Below, in pieces: positions 32,872-40,836 of a DNA stretch of 64,000 bases. A model generated the notes under the pieces. That model was given only the letters and a program-made list of their open reading frames with translations. It did no database searches and was not told the origin of the DNA. The stretch is from Marininema mesophilum (lineage in GTDB: Bacteria; Bacillota; Bacilli; Thermoactinomycetales; DSM-45169): positions 62,001-126,000 of the forward strand of contig NZ_FNNQ01000007.1 in assembly GCF_900106775.1 (NCBI RefSeq). Direction: 5' to 3'. The translations under genes and the position numbers were made by a program. Within the stretch, counting starts at the first letter, position 1, and each line of letters opens with the position of its first letter.

Positions 32872-33201
32872 CAGGATAAAATCTCGAAGATGTCCGGGGT
32901 CATTTTAGTAGAGATGAATAAATTTCCCTTTCCTTCACAACTAATGGAAAAAAGAAATTTGACACGACGGTTTTAAAATTGCGTTTATTAGAGGGATCTA
33001 AGAAACGAGTGATTGATGAATGGAATGAAAGACGAAATCGACCCTTCAGATTCTAGTCTCACCTTAGAATGGACTTACAATGATAGCTTCGATGGATTTA
33101 CCGAACCTGGGAAATATACTTTACAAGTTCTTCGCGGAAGCACACTATTAGAAAATACCACGAGGGATTTCATCATAGGATGGAGTCCCTCGTTGTTTTA
33201 G
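32872..33201 (+). pseudogene. Remnant of a secreted beta-rich protein (inside the inversion)
   Basis: Frameshifted pieces read QDKISKMSGVILVEMNKFPF, then KKFDTTVLKLRLLEGSKKRV and IDEWNE, then SSLTLEWTYNDSFDGFTEPG with KYTLQVLRGSTLLEN. The WTYNDSFDGFTEPGKYTLQV part looks like an Ig-like or BsuPI-like beta domain. It continues from the minus-strand frame at 33589-33730 across the inversion edge. It is not functional. Confidence 0.45.
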
Positions 33202-33225
33202 AGACAGCACACCCTTTATTTCAGC

Positions 33226-33588
33226 TGCTACAGCTCTATGGGCATCTTCGAGAAGTATATCGCCCGTAGCTTCTTCTTTTGGATGACCCGTTTCCTCCGT
33301 ACCAAATACGATCACGTGGACATCGTCTTCATCGCTCACCACACCGAAGCGAAGGAAGTGTCAGAGGATCATTTTTTCAGTAAGGGCGAATCTGGCGGCA
33401 CCATCTGCTCCTCCGCCTATCGAAAAGCCCTTGAAATTATCGATAGTCGCTATCCACCAAGTCGCTTTAACATCTATCCCTTTCACTTCTCCGATGGCGA
33501 TAATCTCACCTCAGACAATGAACGCTGTGTCAAACTGGTAAATGAATTGATGAAACGTTCCAATTTATTTGGATATGGTGAAGTAAAC
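33226..33588 (+). pseudogene. yhbH: Central fragment of a YhbH-like (DUF444) protein
   Basis: The frame reads SSMGIFEKYIARSFFFWMTR, then FLRTKYDHVDIVFIAHHTEA, EDHFFSKGESGGTICSSAYR and NIYPFHFSDGDNLTSDNERC up to LFGYGEVN, after which homology stops and unrelated sequence (PVIGPISK...) follows to 33699. The N-terminal half (about 200 residues) is missing: homology begins at the SGSMG MIDAS box. The gene is dead here; an intact copy elsewhere in the genome is possible. Confidence 0.82.
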
Positions 33589-33730
33589 CCCGTCATCGGT
33601 CCAATCTCCAAAACTGATCTTTGCTCTGATTCCTGTAGAATCCGTAAAATACCCCTCAAAAAGTGTAGAGCCAAAGAGGATAGGGGAATGATACGATAGG
33701 AGTAAATCAATGTAGTAAAGGAGGAGGGTG
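33589..33730 (-). pseudogene. Minus-strand remnant continuing the secreted beta-rich protein
   Basis: The frame HSPILFGSTLFEGYFTDSTG, IRAKISFGDWTDDG runs on the minus strand up to the inversion edge at 33589. Joined to 32872 onward it gives a longer single protein sequence. It has no start of its own. Confidence 0.4.
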
Positions 33731-33735
33731 TTCCT

Positions 33736-34845
33736 TTGGAAACCCATCCGAGAAAAGAGAAGCACGAGGGGGCTTGGAGTAAGATCGGGGGATGGGCTAC
33801 TGTTGCCTTTGGTGCGGTGAAGTTTTTGCCTGGGCTCTTAAAGTTGGGGAAGGCAGGCGGTACACTGATCAGCATGCTAATCACTATTGGTGCCTACGCC
33901 CTAGTTTTTCCATGGTCTTTCTCTATCGGGCTTGTTGCAATGATTTTTATTCATGAGATGGGACATATCTGGGCAGCTAGACATAAGAAACTACCCGTAT
34001 CTGCACCGGCATTTATTCCTTTTTTGGGAGCGTTAATTACCTTAAAAAAACTACCCCAGGATGCAGAAACAGAAGCGTATGTGGCATTAGGAGGCCCTTT
34101 GGTAGGGAGTGCGGGTGCTTTTGTTTGTTATCTCCTGGGAGTTTGGACGGGGTGGGAAGTTCTAAGCGCGATAGCGGCGATTGGTTTTATTATCAATTTG
34201 TTTAACTTGTTGCCGATTCATCCTCTGGACGGTGGGCGCATCGTTACAGCGATCTCCCGCTGGTTCTGGGCTATTGGATTAGTAGGGGGGCTCGCACTCA
34301 TTATTTACACAAAAAGTTTACTTTTAATTGTGATCTGGTTGTTGTTTGCTTTTGAATTATGGGAGGCCTTTTTCTCGCGTCGGCGTGGAAAATTGAAAAA
34401 GGTAACGATGGTTGCTGAGGCTGATGTTTCACAATTTCTTGATCGAGGTCTACCGATTCCAGCAGGTAAAGATCGTCGAGACTTACCCTTTCAGCAGTAT
34501 TGTTCGATGGATGATCAGGAGCATTGGTGTGATATCTATTATCCTGGTATAGGCATCATTCATCGCATGAATGGGTTTTCAGGATTTTTTGAAGGGGTAA
34601 GCTTAACGAAAACGGATGTAAAGAAGGGTAGCAATGGGGATGAAATGCTGAAGATGAGCCTAGAGGCGCAATACATGCCTGGAGATGATGAAACCATGCT
34701 TCGTAAGGATAAGGCGTATTATCAGGTAGCACCTCGCGTTCGTCTTGCCTATGGCACAGCTTATCTCGGTCTTGCTACTTTCTTGGTATACATGTTGTAT
34801 AAGCTTGGAACGTTACCTTTGATGGATTCTAGTGTAGTGAGCTAA
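33736..34845 (+). CDS. M50-family site-2-type metalloprotease
   Basis: The TTG start at 33736 follows ggaggaggg by about 8 bp. The 369-residue polytopic protein carries the zinc site HEMGH (His73-His77) and the second M50 motif NLLPIHPLDGGR near residue 155-166, with a membrane core and a soluble C-terminal half of about 150 residues ending in one more helix. M50 proteases cut membrane proteins within the bilayer, often regulators such as anti-sigma factors. It stands alone, so its substrate is unknown. Confidence 0.9.
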   Translation: METHPRKEKHEGAWSKIGGWATVAFGAVKFLPGLLKLGKAGGTLISMLITIGAYALVFPWSFSIGLVAMIFIHEMGHIWAARHKKLPVSAPAFIPFLGALITLKKLPQDAETEAYVALGGPLVGSAGAFVCYLLGVWTGWEVLSAIAAIGFIINLFNLLPIHPLDGGRIVTAISRWFWAIGLVGGLALIIYTKSLLLIVIWLLFAFELWEAFFSRRRGKLKKVTMVAEADVSQFLDRGLPIPAGKDRRDLPFQQYCSMDDQEHWCDIYYPGIGIIHRMNGFSGFFEGVSLTKTDVKKGSNGDEMLKMSLEAQYMPGDDETMLRKDKAYYQVAPRVRLAYGTAYLGLATFLVYMLYKLGTLPLMDSSVVS

Positions 34846-34913
34846 GGTCTGGTTTCTTATTTGGAAAAATAGAATCTAAATTGATTTTTAATTTTGATGT
34901 GGAGGTTTACTAA

Positions 34914-35852
34914 GTGAGCAAACTTCCTAAAAATCGGTTTGAAAGAGCAAAAGCATTCATAAAATCAAATGCGCGGCAATTAGATCGTTCTCGGTTTGAA
35001 TTTCTATTTGAAAATGGAAGTAAGGAAGGTGTCTTAAACCAATTAAAAAGATATCAAAATGAGGATGGCGGCTTTGGACATGGTATTGAGCCAGACTTTT
35101 GGTTGCCCAATTCTTCTCCAATGGCTACATGGGCAGCAGGACAAATCTTGATGGAAATTGATGCCGATAAAAATGAACCAATGGTTGGGTCGATGATTTC
35201 TTATTTGATGAATACTGTGGATATTGAAACTGGAATGTGGGATTCTGTACTGCCTGAGAATAATGAATATCCACACGCCCCTTGGTGGCATTGGGAGGAA
35301 GGTATTCAAGAAAATTGGATGTTTAATCCTAGTGCAGAGCTGGCTGCATTTCTTGTTCATTGGTCTTCTGAGCAAAAAAGTACTGAAATAGGATGGAGTG
35401 CTATTGGAAAAGCCGTAGACCACCTAATGGAAAGAACTGAAATGGACAGTCATGAAATAAATAACTATCTTAAATTAGTTAAAATTATAAAAAATTATGA
35501 GTTCACTTTTGATGTTAAAATTGAATATTCGTTGATAAGCGTTTCTGAGCAAGTATGGAAGCTTGCTGAAAAATGTGTAGATAAGGATGTTTCAACTTGG
35601 AACAAAGGCTATAAAGCATTGCCGTTAGATTTTATCGATCATCCAAATGATCCTCTTTGTGAAATTTTTGGTTCCCTTGTTGAAGAGAATCTCAATATGT
35701 ATAGTGAACAATTGTCTGACGAAGGATTTTGGGATATTTCATGGAGTTGGGGGAGTTACCCAGAAGAATTTGAAATTGCGAGAAGAGATTGGTGGGGTAT
35801 TATCGCCGTAAATAGATTGAAGCAGTTTAAGGAGTTTGGTTATTTGGTATAG
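34914..35852 (+). CDS. Alpha/alpha-toroid (prenyltransferase/terpene-cyclase-like) protein
   Basis: The GTG start follows ggaggttt by 6 bp. The 312-residue cytosolic protein has LKRYQNEDGGFGHGIEPDFW (about 43-62), the QxxxGGFG-type repeat of the squalene-hopene cyclase/prenyltransferase superfamily, and later aromatic-rich turns (APWWHWEEGIQENW; DISWSWGSYPEEFEIARRDW). No DxDD catalytic motif is visible, so enzymatic activity is uncertain. It is a single gene ending in paired terminator hairpins. Confidence 0.6.
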   Translation: MSKLPKNRFERAKAFIKSNARQLDRSRFEFLFENGSKEGVLNQLKRYQNEDGGFGHGIEPDFWLPNSSPMATWAAGQILMEIDADKNEPMVGSMISYLMNTVDIETGMWDSVLPENNEYPHAPWWHWEEGIQENWMFNPSAELAAFLVHWSSEQKSTEIGWSAIGKAVDHLMERTEMDSHEINNYLKLVKIIKNYEFTFDVKIEYSLISVSEQVWKLAEKCVDKDVSTWNKGYKALPLDFIDHPNDPLCEIFGSLVEENLNMYSEQLSDEGFWDISWSWGSYPEEFEIARRDWWGIIAVNRLKQFKEFGYLV

Positions 35853-35869
35853 GAATATGAGGACGTAAG

Positions 35870-35985
35870 AACAAAAAAACCCCCAATAATTCATCTCATT
35901 GGATGTCTTTAAATGGGGTTTATCTGGTTTGTAAATAAATGGGCCCATAATTATTTTTATATGGGTAATTAGGGGCCCTTTTTGG
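35870..35985. terminator. Two adjacent terminator-like hairpins
   Basis: The first pairs aaacccc with ggggttt (about 35876-35921); the second pairs gggccc with ggggccc ahead of ttttt (35941-35982). They follow the 34914 gene and face the minus-strand gene at 36033. Confidence 0.6.
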
Positions 35986-36032
35986 ATCTGGTGAATTTCT
36001 ATTGAACAGCGATAATGGGATATCGCTTAGTA

Positions 36033-36311
36033 TTAGGAGGATTGACGCTGTGAGCGGCGTTGTTTTGGATGTCGGCTACGATTACGATACAATTGTATGA
36101 ACACTAGATTGGATGGACGTTGTTCGGTGATATCGATAATGGTTGGGGTTGGAGGCTCGGGCTTCGCCGTCGGTTGCACGGTGAGTCCCAGCCTCTGACC
36201 TATTCGATGGAAGAGCGAAGGAGTATCCTGTTTAGGTAGTTGGCAACATTCGTCGGCTTCTTCTTGTTTAGAGCGGATGTGGTACTCAAGAGAATAGCTA
36301 TTTAAGTTCAT
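36033..36311 (-). CDS. Hypothetical protein (92 residues)
   Basis: On the minus strand the ATG at 36311 is 8 bp behind aaggaggag, an excellent ribosome site. The product starts MNLNSYSLEYHIRSKQEEAD with a charged helix, has a Pro-rich middle (KPEPPTPT) and a basic tail. No signal peptide, membrane helix or known family is seen. Confidence 0.5.
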   Translation of the reverse strand: MNLNSYSLEYHIRSKQEEADECCQLPKQDTPSLFHRIGQRLGLTVQPTAKPEPPTPTIIDITEQRPSNLVFIQLYRNRSRHPKQRRSQRQSS

Positions 36312-36422
36312 TAGATGAACTCCTCCTTATTGGGTGGTACGTGATCATGGATAAAAGCGATGGCTTAGGTGGAAAATGCTCCAGAGGTCTTGCTCCTTTC
36401 TATTTTGTTTTCTAGACACAAA

Positions 36423-36450
36423 AATACCGTAGGCACCTGCCTACGGTACT
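36423..36450. terminator. Terminator hairpin
   Basis: The arms taccgtaggca / tgcctacggta are perfect and flanked by A and T runs on both sides, so it can act in both directions. Confidence 0.75.
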
Positions 36451-36488
36451 TTCTTCCTAAGATACCAAAAATGGGTTGTCTCAGGGAA

Positions 36489-36518
36489 GAAAAAGCCGTA
36501 GGTCGTTGACGACCCACG
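36489..36518 (-). terminator. Terminator of the gene at 36531-36731
   Basis: Arms gccgtaggtcg / cgacccacggc (one mismatch) are followed on the minus strand by tttttctt, 13 bp after the minus-strand stop. Confidence 0.75.
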
Positions 36519-36530
36519 GCATTGTATCGC

Positions 36531-36731
36531 CTAGTTAGCCATGGGTTTCCCCGAGGCGTGGAGTCGTCGGAATAAGCTCAGTGGTAAAGGTGACATCATT
36601 ACACTGAGCGGAGTCTCATTCTTACCGTGGGGAAGAACAAACTCGTTTTCAACACGGATAGCGTATGCATTTATCGCTTTTGTGGGAGAAACTTGGGTTT
36701 CATTTTGTGAGATTGTGATATCCGCATACAT
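36531..36731 (-). CDS. Hypothetical protein (66 residues)
   Basis: It has its own promoter (36779-36807), an aaaggagg ribosome site 8 bp before ATG 36731 and a terminator, so it is a complete gene unit. The product begins MYADITISQNETQVSPTKAI, has no cysteine and no membrane segment, and is not recognised. It may be strongly expressed given the promoter quality. Confidence 0.65.
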   Translation of the reverse strand: MYADITISQNETQVSPTKAINAYAIRVENEFVLPHGKNETPLSVMMSPLPLSLFRRLHASGKPMAN

Positions 36732-36778
36732 TCCGACGACCTCCTTTCAAAAGTGAATGTTACAGTGTAGATATTATA

Positions 36779-36807
36779 ATTTTACATGGTTTTTCCAGTT
36801 CAGTCAA
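36779..36807 (-). promoter_or_regulatory. Sigma-A promoter of the 66-residue protein
   Basis: On the minus strand TTGACT (36807-36802) and TAAAAT (36784-36779) are 17 bp apart, with the start codon about 48 bp downstream. Confidence 0.7.
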
Positions 36808-36908
36808 CTGAATATTTCTTAAATAGGTGATTGTTTGGATTTATTTGAGGGAGCAGGATATAGTTATTTTCTTTTCATAAAAATATTAATGAAACAGGGG
36901 GCACAAAA

Positions 36909-37592
36909 ATGGTGACAAAACATGACTCAGGAATACTATTTGATATGGATGGAACGTTATTTCAGACAGAGAAAGTAGCTGTCCCCGCTTTTCATCGGAC
37001 GTTTCAACGGTTAGTCGATAGGGGTTTATATAAGGGAAAGTCTCCAACAGATGATCAGGTTTGTTCCGTATTTGGAATGACGAGTGCAGATATCTGGGAG
37101 CGTTTATTGCCAGGAGCTTCGGTGGAAGTGAAGGAGCAGGCAGATGGCTGGTGGTTAGAAGATGAGTTGGACTGCCTTTCTGAAGGGTTGGGAGCCCTTT
37201 ATCCTGGAGTAAAAGAAACCTTGATTGAACTAAAGGAACGAGGATGGAAATTGGTCATTGCGAGTAATGGTCTTGCCCCTTATCTGCACGGGATATTAGC
37301 TAAATTCGAGCTAGATCGTGTTTTTGATGGAGTGTATTCCGCGGCGGAAGAAAAGGTGGCGAAAAAAAGCGAGTTGATCCGGATTTTGCTCCAAGAGATG
37401 GGAATCCGTAGAGGGTTTATGATTGGGGATCGCAGTTCAGATGTAGAGGGCGGAAAGGGGAATGAATTACCTGTCATCGGTTGTCGATATACGGGATTCC
37501 CCACCTTCGCCGATGAGGGTGAACTACGGGGAGCAGATCATGTGATTGATCATTTCAGCCAAATTAAGGGGCTTGTGGGGAATCCCAAATGA
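36909..37592 (+). CDS. HAD-family phosphatase (phosphoglycolate phosphatase-like)
   Basis: The 227-residue protein has the HAD motif I FDMDGTLFQTE (nucleophile Asp12), a helical cap, motif II VIASNG (about 116-121), a Lys in AEEKVAKKSEL (motif III) and motif IV GDRSSDVEGG. The type fits Gph/PpaX-like small-molecule phosphatases. The start is preceded by cagggggc. It is monocistronic. Confidence 0.9.
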   Translation: MVTKHDSGILFDMDGTLFQTEKVAVPAFHRTFQRLVDRGLYKGKSPTDDQVCSVFGMTSADIWERLLPGASVEVKEQADGWWLEDELDCLSEGLGALYPGVKETLIELKERGWKLVIASNGLAPYLHGILAKFELDRVFDGVYSAAEEKVAKKSELIRILLQEMGIRRGFMIGDRSSDVEGGKGNELPVIGCRYTGFPTFADEGELRGADHVIDHFSQIKGLVGNPK

Positions 37593-37666
37593 TGAAATGA
37601 AGATCAATAAATTGATCGTTTATCCAATAAGATAATGATTAAACCCAAGCAATAAGGAGGCTGTGT

Positions 37667-38362
37667 ATGGGAACAAGTAGTGTATGGTTTATTCCTCATT
37701 GGGAGATGGCGGTGCGGTTATTGGTCGCTACGGTGCTAGGCGGTCTGATTGGTTGGGAAAGGGAGCATAACAACCATCCAGCTGGCCTTAGAACTCATAT
37801 TTTGGTTTCGGTGGGATCTTGCCTCATAATGTTGTTATCCATCTATGGTTTTGCTGCCTTTGCAGATGAGGATAAAGTACGGCTTGACCCCAGTCGGATT
37901 GCCGCTCAAGTTGTGAGTGGGATTGGTTTTTTAGGTGCAGGAACGATTTTGCGCCATGGTTTTACGGTGAGTGGACTAACCACTGCTGCATCGTTGTGGG
38001 TAGTAGCGGCGATCGGGCTCGCGGCGGGGGCGGGATTTCATTTTTCAGCAGTGGTGACAACCGTGATTGCTCTGGTGAGCCTGGAGTTACTCAACCGAGC
38101 GGAGAGTTTTCTCTTTCGGCGGAAGCGATTGATTACTATGCGGATTGATACGGACAAAAGTCCTGGCAGGATGGGAGAGTTGGCGACTGCGATTGGGGCG
38201 ATTGGTATCCAAATTCGTAAAGTGACCATTGATCACGGAGAGGTGAATGGCAATCGTCTGCAGATTTTCTTTACCATGAAATTACCTGGGGATATGGAGT
38301 TGTCAAAGCTCATCGAAGCGATAGAAGATGTGAAGGGTACTAGAGAGGTCCATGTGGAGTAA
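37667..38362 (+). CDS. MgtC/SapB-family membrane protein
   Basis: Four to five N-terminal helices carry the family signatures LGGLIGWEREHNNHPAGLRT, SVGSCLIMLLSIYGF and SGIGFLGAGTILRHG, with a cytosolic C-terminal ACT-like domain from about residue 155 (ITMRIDTDKSPGRMGELATA). MgtC-like proteins influence magnesium homeostasis and ATP synthase activity. A strong taaggagg site precedes the ATG. Confidence 0.92.
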   Translation: MGTSSVWFIPHWEMAVRLLVATVLGGLIGWEREHNNHPAGLRTHILVSVGSCLIMLLSIYGFAAFADEDKVRLDPSRIAAQVVSGIGFLGAGTILRHGFTVSGLTTAASLWVVAAIGLAAGAGFHFSAVVTTVIALVSLELLNRAESFLFRRKRLITMRIDTDKSPGRMGELATAIGAIGIQIRKVTIDHGEVNGNRLQIFFTMKLPGDMELSKLIEAIEDVKGTREVHVE

Positions 38363-38524
38363 TGGATACGTGTACTGTTTCGTGTGAATCAACCATACAT
38401 AGTAACCGAGGGCTTCTTTTTGCCCAATTTTGACTAACGGGATTACAAGCCAGGCAATGCGGGTATGTATTGAATAGACAAAACTCCGCGTTGATTGACT
38501 ACCTGTACGCTGAGGGAGATGAGG

Positions 38525-38550
38525 AACGGGGAGCGGAATCCCCGTTTTTT
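38525..38550 (+). terminator. Terminator-like hairpin upstream of the ctsR operon
   Basis: Arms aacgggga / tccccgtt are followed by six T. It insulates the ctsR promoter from upstream transcription. Confidence 0.85.
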
Positions 38551-38606
38551 CGTATGATCTGGGCAGGTACGGAAAGAATGTTACTGGAATCCATCGGTAA
38601 AGCTAC

Positions 38607-38635
38607 TTGGCAAAGGTTTTGACGTTCAGTATAAT
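38607..38635 (+). promoter_or_regulatory. Sigma-A promoter of the ctsR-mcsA-mcsB-clpC operon
   Basis: TTGGCA (38607-38612) and TATAAT (38630-38635) have 17-bp spacing. The CtsR box begins 10 bp after the -10 hexamer, over the expected start site. Confidence 0.85.
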
Positions 38636-38645
38636 GAACTTACAA

Positions 38646-38662
38646 GGTCAAAGTTAGTCAAA
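38646..38662 (+). promoter_or_regulatory. CtsR operator (heptad direct repeat)
   Basis: GGTCAAA-gtt-AGTCAAA matches the known CtsR consensus of two RGTCAAA heptads spaced by 3 bp exactly. Its position at the transcription start predicts autorepression of the operon, relieved by heat. Confidence 0.93.
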
Positions 38663-38682
38663 GTCAGCAGGAGGTACTCTCG

Positions 38683-39153
38683 ATGTCAAGTATTTCGGAC
38701 ATCATTGAACGCTATCTGATCCAAATGCTCCAAGATGCTCCTTCCGGCATACTGCAAGTGAAGCGTAGCGAATTGGCGGATTTGTTCCAGTGCGTACCGT
38801 CCCAAATTAACTATGTGATTAGTACCCGATTTACTGTGGAAAAAGGTTATGTCGTGGAAAGTAAACGCGGGGGTGGCGGATATATTCGCCTGTTTAAAGT
38901 ACAACCGCCATCGTCGGGGGATTATTATGAACTCCTTCAAGAGCTGATTGGTTCCCAGATGAGTCAATCGGCGGCGGAGGACCTCATCTATCGTCTTATT
39001 GACGAGGGTTGGATGTCGGTGCGAGAAGCCACCTTGGTGCGTAAGATGATTTCCCGAGATGTATTGGATTTACCGATGCTTGTGCGGGATCAAGTGCGGG
39101 CTCGGATGATGCGGTCAGTGGTGACGACGTTATATGCAAGCAAAGGAGAGTGA
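38683..39153 (+). CDS. ctsR: Class three stress gene repressor CtsR
   Basis: CtsR is a dimeric heat-sensing repressor of clp genes. The 156 residues start SSISDIIERYLIQMLQ and include the winged-helix DNA-binding part with the glycine-rich wing SKRGGGGYIRLFKV (about 62-75) and the C-terminal helical bundle. Its operator overlaps the promoter. Ribosome site aggaggta precedes ATG. Confidence 0.97.
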   Translation: MSSISDIIERYLIQMLQDAPSGILQVKRSELADLFQCVPSQINYVISTRFTVEKGYVVESKRGGGGYIRLFKVQPPSSGDYYELLQELIGSQMSQSAAEDLIYRLIDEGWMSVREATLVRKMISRDVLDLPMLVRDQVRARMMRSVVTTLYASKGE

Positions 39154-39158
39154 GCCGG

Positions 39159-39698
39159 ATGCAGTGCCAGGAATGTGGCGAACGGTCGGCGACCCTTCAT
39201 TACACCAAGATCATTAATGGCGAAAAAACGGAGTTCCATCTATGTGAATCATGCGCCAGAGAAAAGGGTGAGCAGATGCCTGGCATTGATGGGAGCTTCT
39301 CGATTCATAATCTGCTCTCTGGTCTTCTTAACCTGGATACCTCCATCTCGGAAGGGCAACACCAGGTTCATGATGAAACGCCATCAATGGGTGTTCGATG
39401 TCCTACATGTGGTTTGACGTATACTCAGTTTTCTAAAATTGGCCGTTTTGGGTGTAGTGATTGTTATCAGGCCTTTGATGATCGCCTGGATCCTTTGTTC
39501 CGTCGAGTGCATGGGCACACCTCGCATCGAGGAAAAGTGCCTCACCGTACAGGGGGGCGTTTGAAGATCCGGAGAGAAGTTGAGCAATTAAAACAGGATA
39601 TGTCCCGTCGGATTGAGAATGAGGAATTTGAAGAAGCCGCCCGAATTAGAGACCGGATCCGGTCTCTACAGGAGAAATTGGCGGGTCAGGGGGGGTAG
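39159..39698 (+). CDS. mcsA: McsA, zinc-binding activator of protein arginine kinase
   Basis: ATG 39159 is preferred over GTG 39150, which lies against the aaaggag site. The 179-residue protein has CxxC pairs (MQCQECGERS, LCESCA, RCPTCG, GCSDCY) binding zinc and a C-terminal UVR-type coiled coil (EQLKQDMSRRIENEEFEEAA). It activates McsB and modulates CtsR. The gene overlaps the end of ctsR slightly upstream of its ATG only by its ribosome site, and mcsB follows 6 bp later. Confidence 0.96.
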   Translation: MQCQECGERSATLHYTKIINGEKTEFHLCESCAREKGEQMPGIDGSFSIHNLLSGLLNLDTSISEGQHQVHDETPSMGVRCPTCGLTYTQFSKIGRFGCSDCYQAFDDRLDPLFRRVHGHTSHRGKVPHRTGGRLKIRREVEQLKQDMSRRIENEEFEEAARIRDRIRSLQEKLAGQGG

Positions 39699-39704
39699 CC
39701 GTCC

Positions 39705-40787
39705 ATGTCGCTGAAGCGTTTTACTGAACATGCGTTGAGTGAATGGATGCGTGGAAAAGGTCCGCAGTCGGACATTGTTATTTCCAGTCGGGTTCGAGTC
39801 GCTCGTAACCTGTCGGGTCTTCCCTTTCCGATGCTAGCTACATCCGCGCAATCTTCACAGGTAGTCCGTCGAGTGGAGGAAGCCCTTTACGCGGCTAAAG
39901 AACTTCCGGTTTTAAAGGAAGCAGAGTTGATCCGCATGGACGATCTCTCTGAATTAGAGAAACGGGTGTTGGTGGAAAAGCATCTGATTAGTCCTCAATT
40001 AGCGGAAGAGTCCCGTCATGGAGCGGTTGTCTTATCGAAGGATGAGGCGATTAGCATCATGATTAATGAAGAGGATCATATTCGTATTCAGGTTCTTTAT
40101 CCAGGATTTCAACCCCAGGAAGCATGGCGGATCGCCAATCAATTGGATGATTGGTTTGAAAAGCACCTAACCTATGCTTTTAGTGAACAGACTGGGTATT
40201 TGACCAGTTGTCCTACCAATGTAGGAACGGGAATTCGAGCATCGGTGATGGTTCATCTCCCTGCACTAGCGATCACCAAGCAGCTCTCTCGGCTTTTCCC
40301 TGCGATTACACAAGTAGGGCTTGCCGTAAGAGGGATTTATGGTGAGGGGAGTGAGGCTCTGGGTAATCTATATCAAGTCTCTAACCAGGTTACCCTGGGG
40401 CAGCGAGAAGAGGAGATCATCGATAAGCTAGCCAGTGTAGTAAAACAGATGATCCAACATGAGCAAAGTGCTCGCCGCCGGTTAGCTGAGGGGACACCGA
40501 TTCAGTTGGAAGATCGGTTGTACCGCTCCTATGGTGTTCTTTCCCAGGCGCGAGTCATTAGCACCAAAGAAGCGATGGAACGATTATCTGATCTTCGTTT
40601 AGGTATAGATATGGGGATTTTAAGTGATATCGATGCCAATGTGATGAATGAATTGATCGTGATGACCCAGCCTGGTTTTCTACAACAATACGCTCAGGAG
40701 CGGCTGGACTCTCAGGAGAGAGATATCCGCCGGGCAGTAATGATCCGGGAGCGCCTACATCATGAAGGAACAGAGGATGAGCAGTAA
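39705..40787 (+). CDS. mcsB: Protein-arginine kinase McsB
   Basis: McsB phosphorylates arginines on misfolded proteins and on CtsR, marking them for ClpCP. The 360 residues match the ATP:guanido phosphotransferase fold: SSRVRVARNLSGLPF (about 27-41), EDHIRIQVLYPGFQ, TGYLTSCPTNVGTGIRASV with the conserved Cys, and the late RDIRR segment. It starts 6 bp after mcsA. Confidence 0.97.
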   Translation: MSLKRFTEHALSEWMRGKGPQSDIVISSRVRVARNLSGLPFPMLATSAQSSQVVRRVEEALYAAKELPVLKEAELIRMDDLSELEKRVLVEKHLISPQLAEESRHGAVVLSKDEAISIMINEEDHIRIQVLYPGFQPQEAWRIANQLDDWFEKHLTYAFSEQTGYLTSCPTNVGTGIRASVMVHLPALAITKQLSRLFPAITQVGLAVRGIYGEGSEALGNLYQVSNQVTLGQREEEIIDKLASVVKQMIQHEQSARRRLAEGTPIQLEDRLYRSYGVLSQARVISTKEAMERLSDLRLGIDMGILSDIDANVMNELIVMTQPGFLQQYAQERLDSQERDIRRAVMIRERLHHEGTEDEQ

Positions 40788-40836
40788 GAGAAATCGATCA
40801 TTGGCTGAACCAGATACCAAGTGAGGTGGGATGACC

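Larger units (their letters stand above)
32872..33588. other. Inverted segment (about 717 bp) that splits two gene remnants
   Basis: Flipping this segment back joins GYGEVN (ends 33588) to YNRHSTLM (starts 32871, minus) in frame, restoring YhbH apart from one Gln codon. At the other edge it joins a minus-strand frame ending FGDWTDDG (33589) to QDKISKMSGVILVEMNKFPF (32872 onward) in frame. Both junctions therefore support one inversion. Confidence 0.75.
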
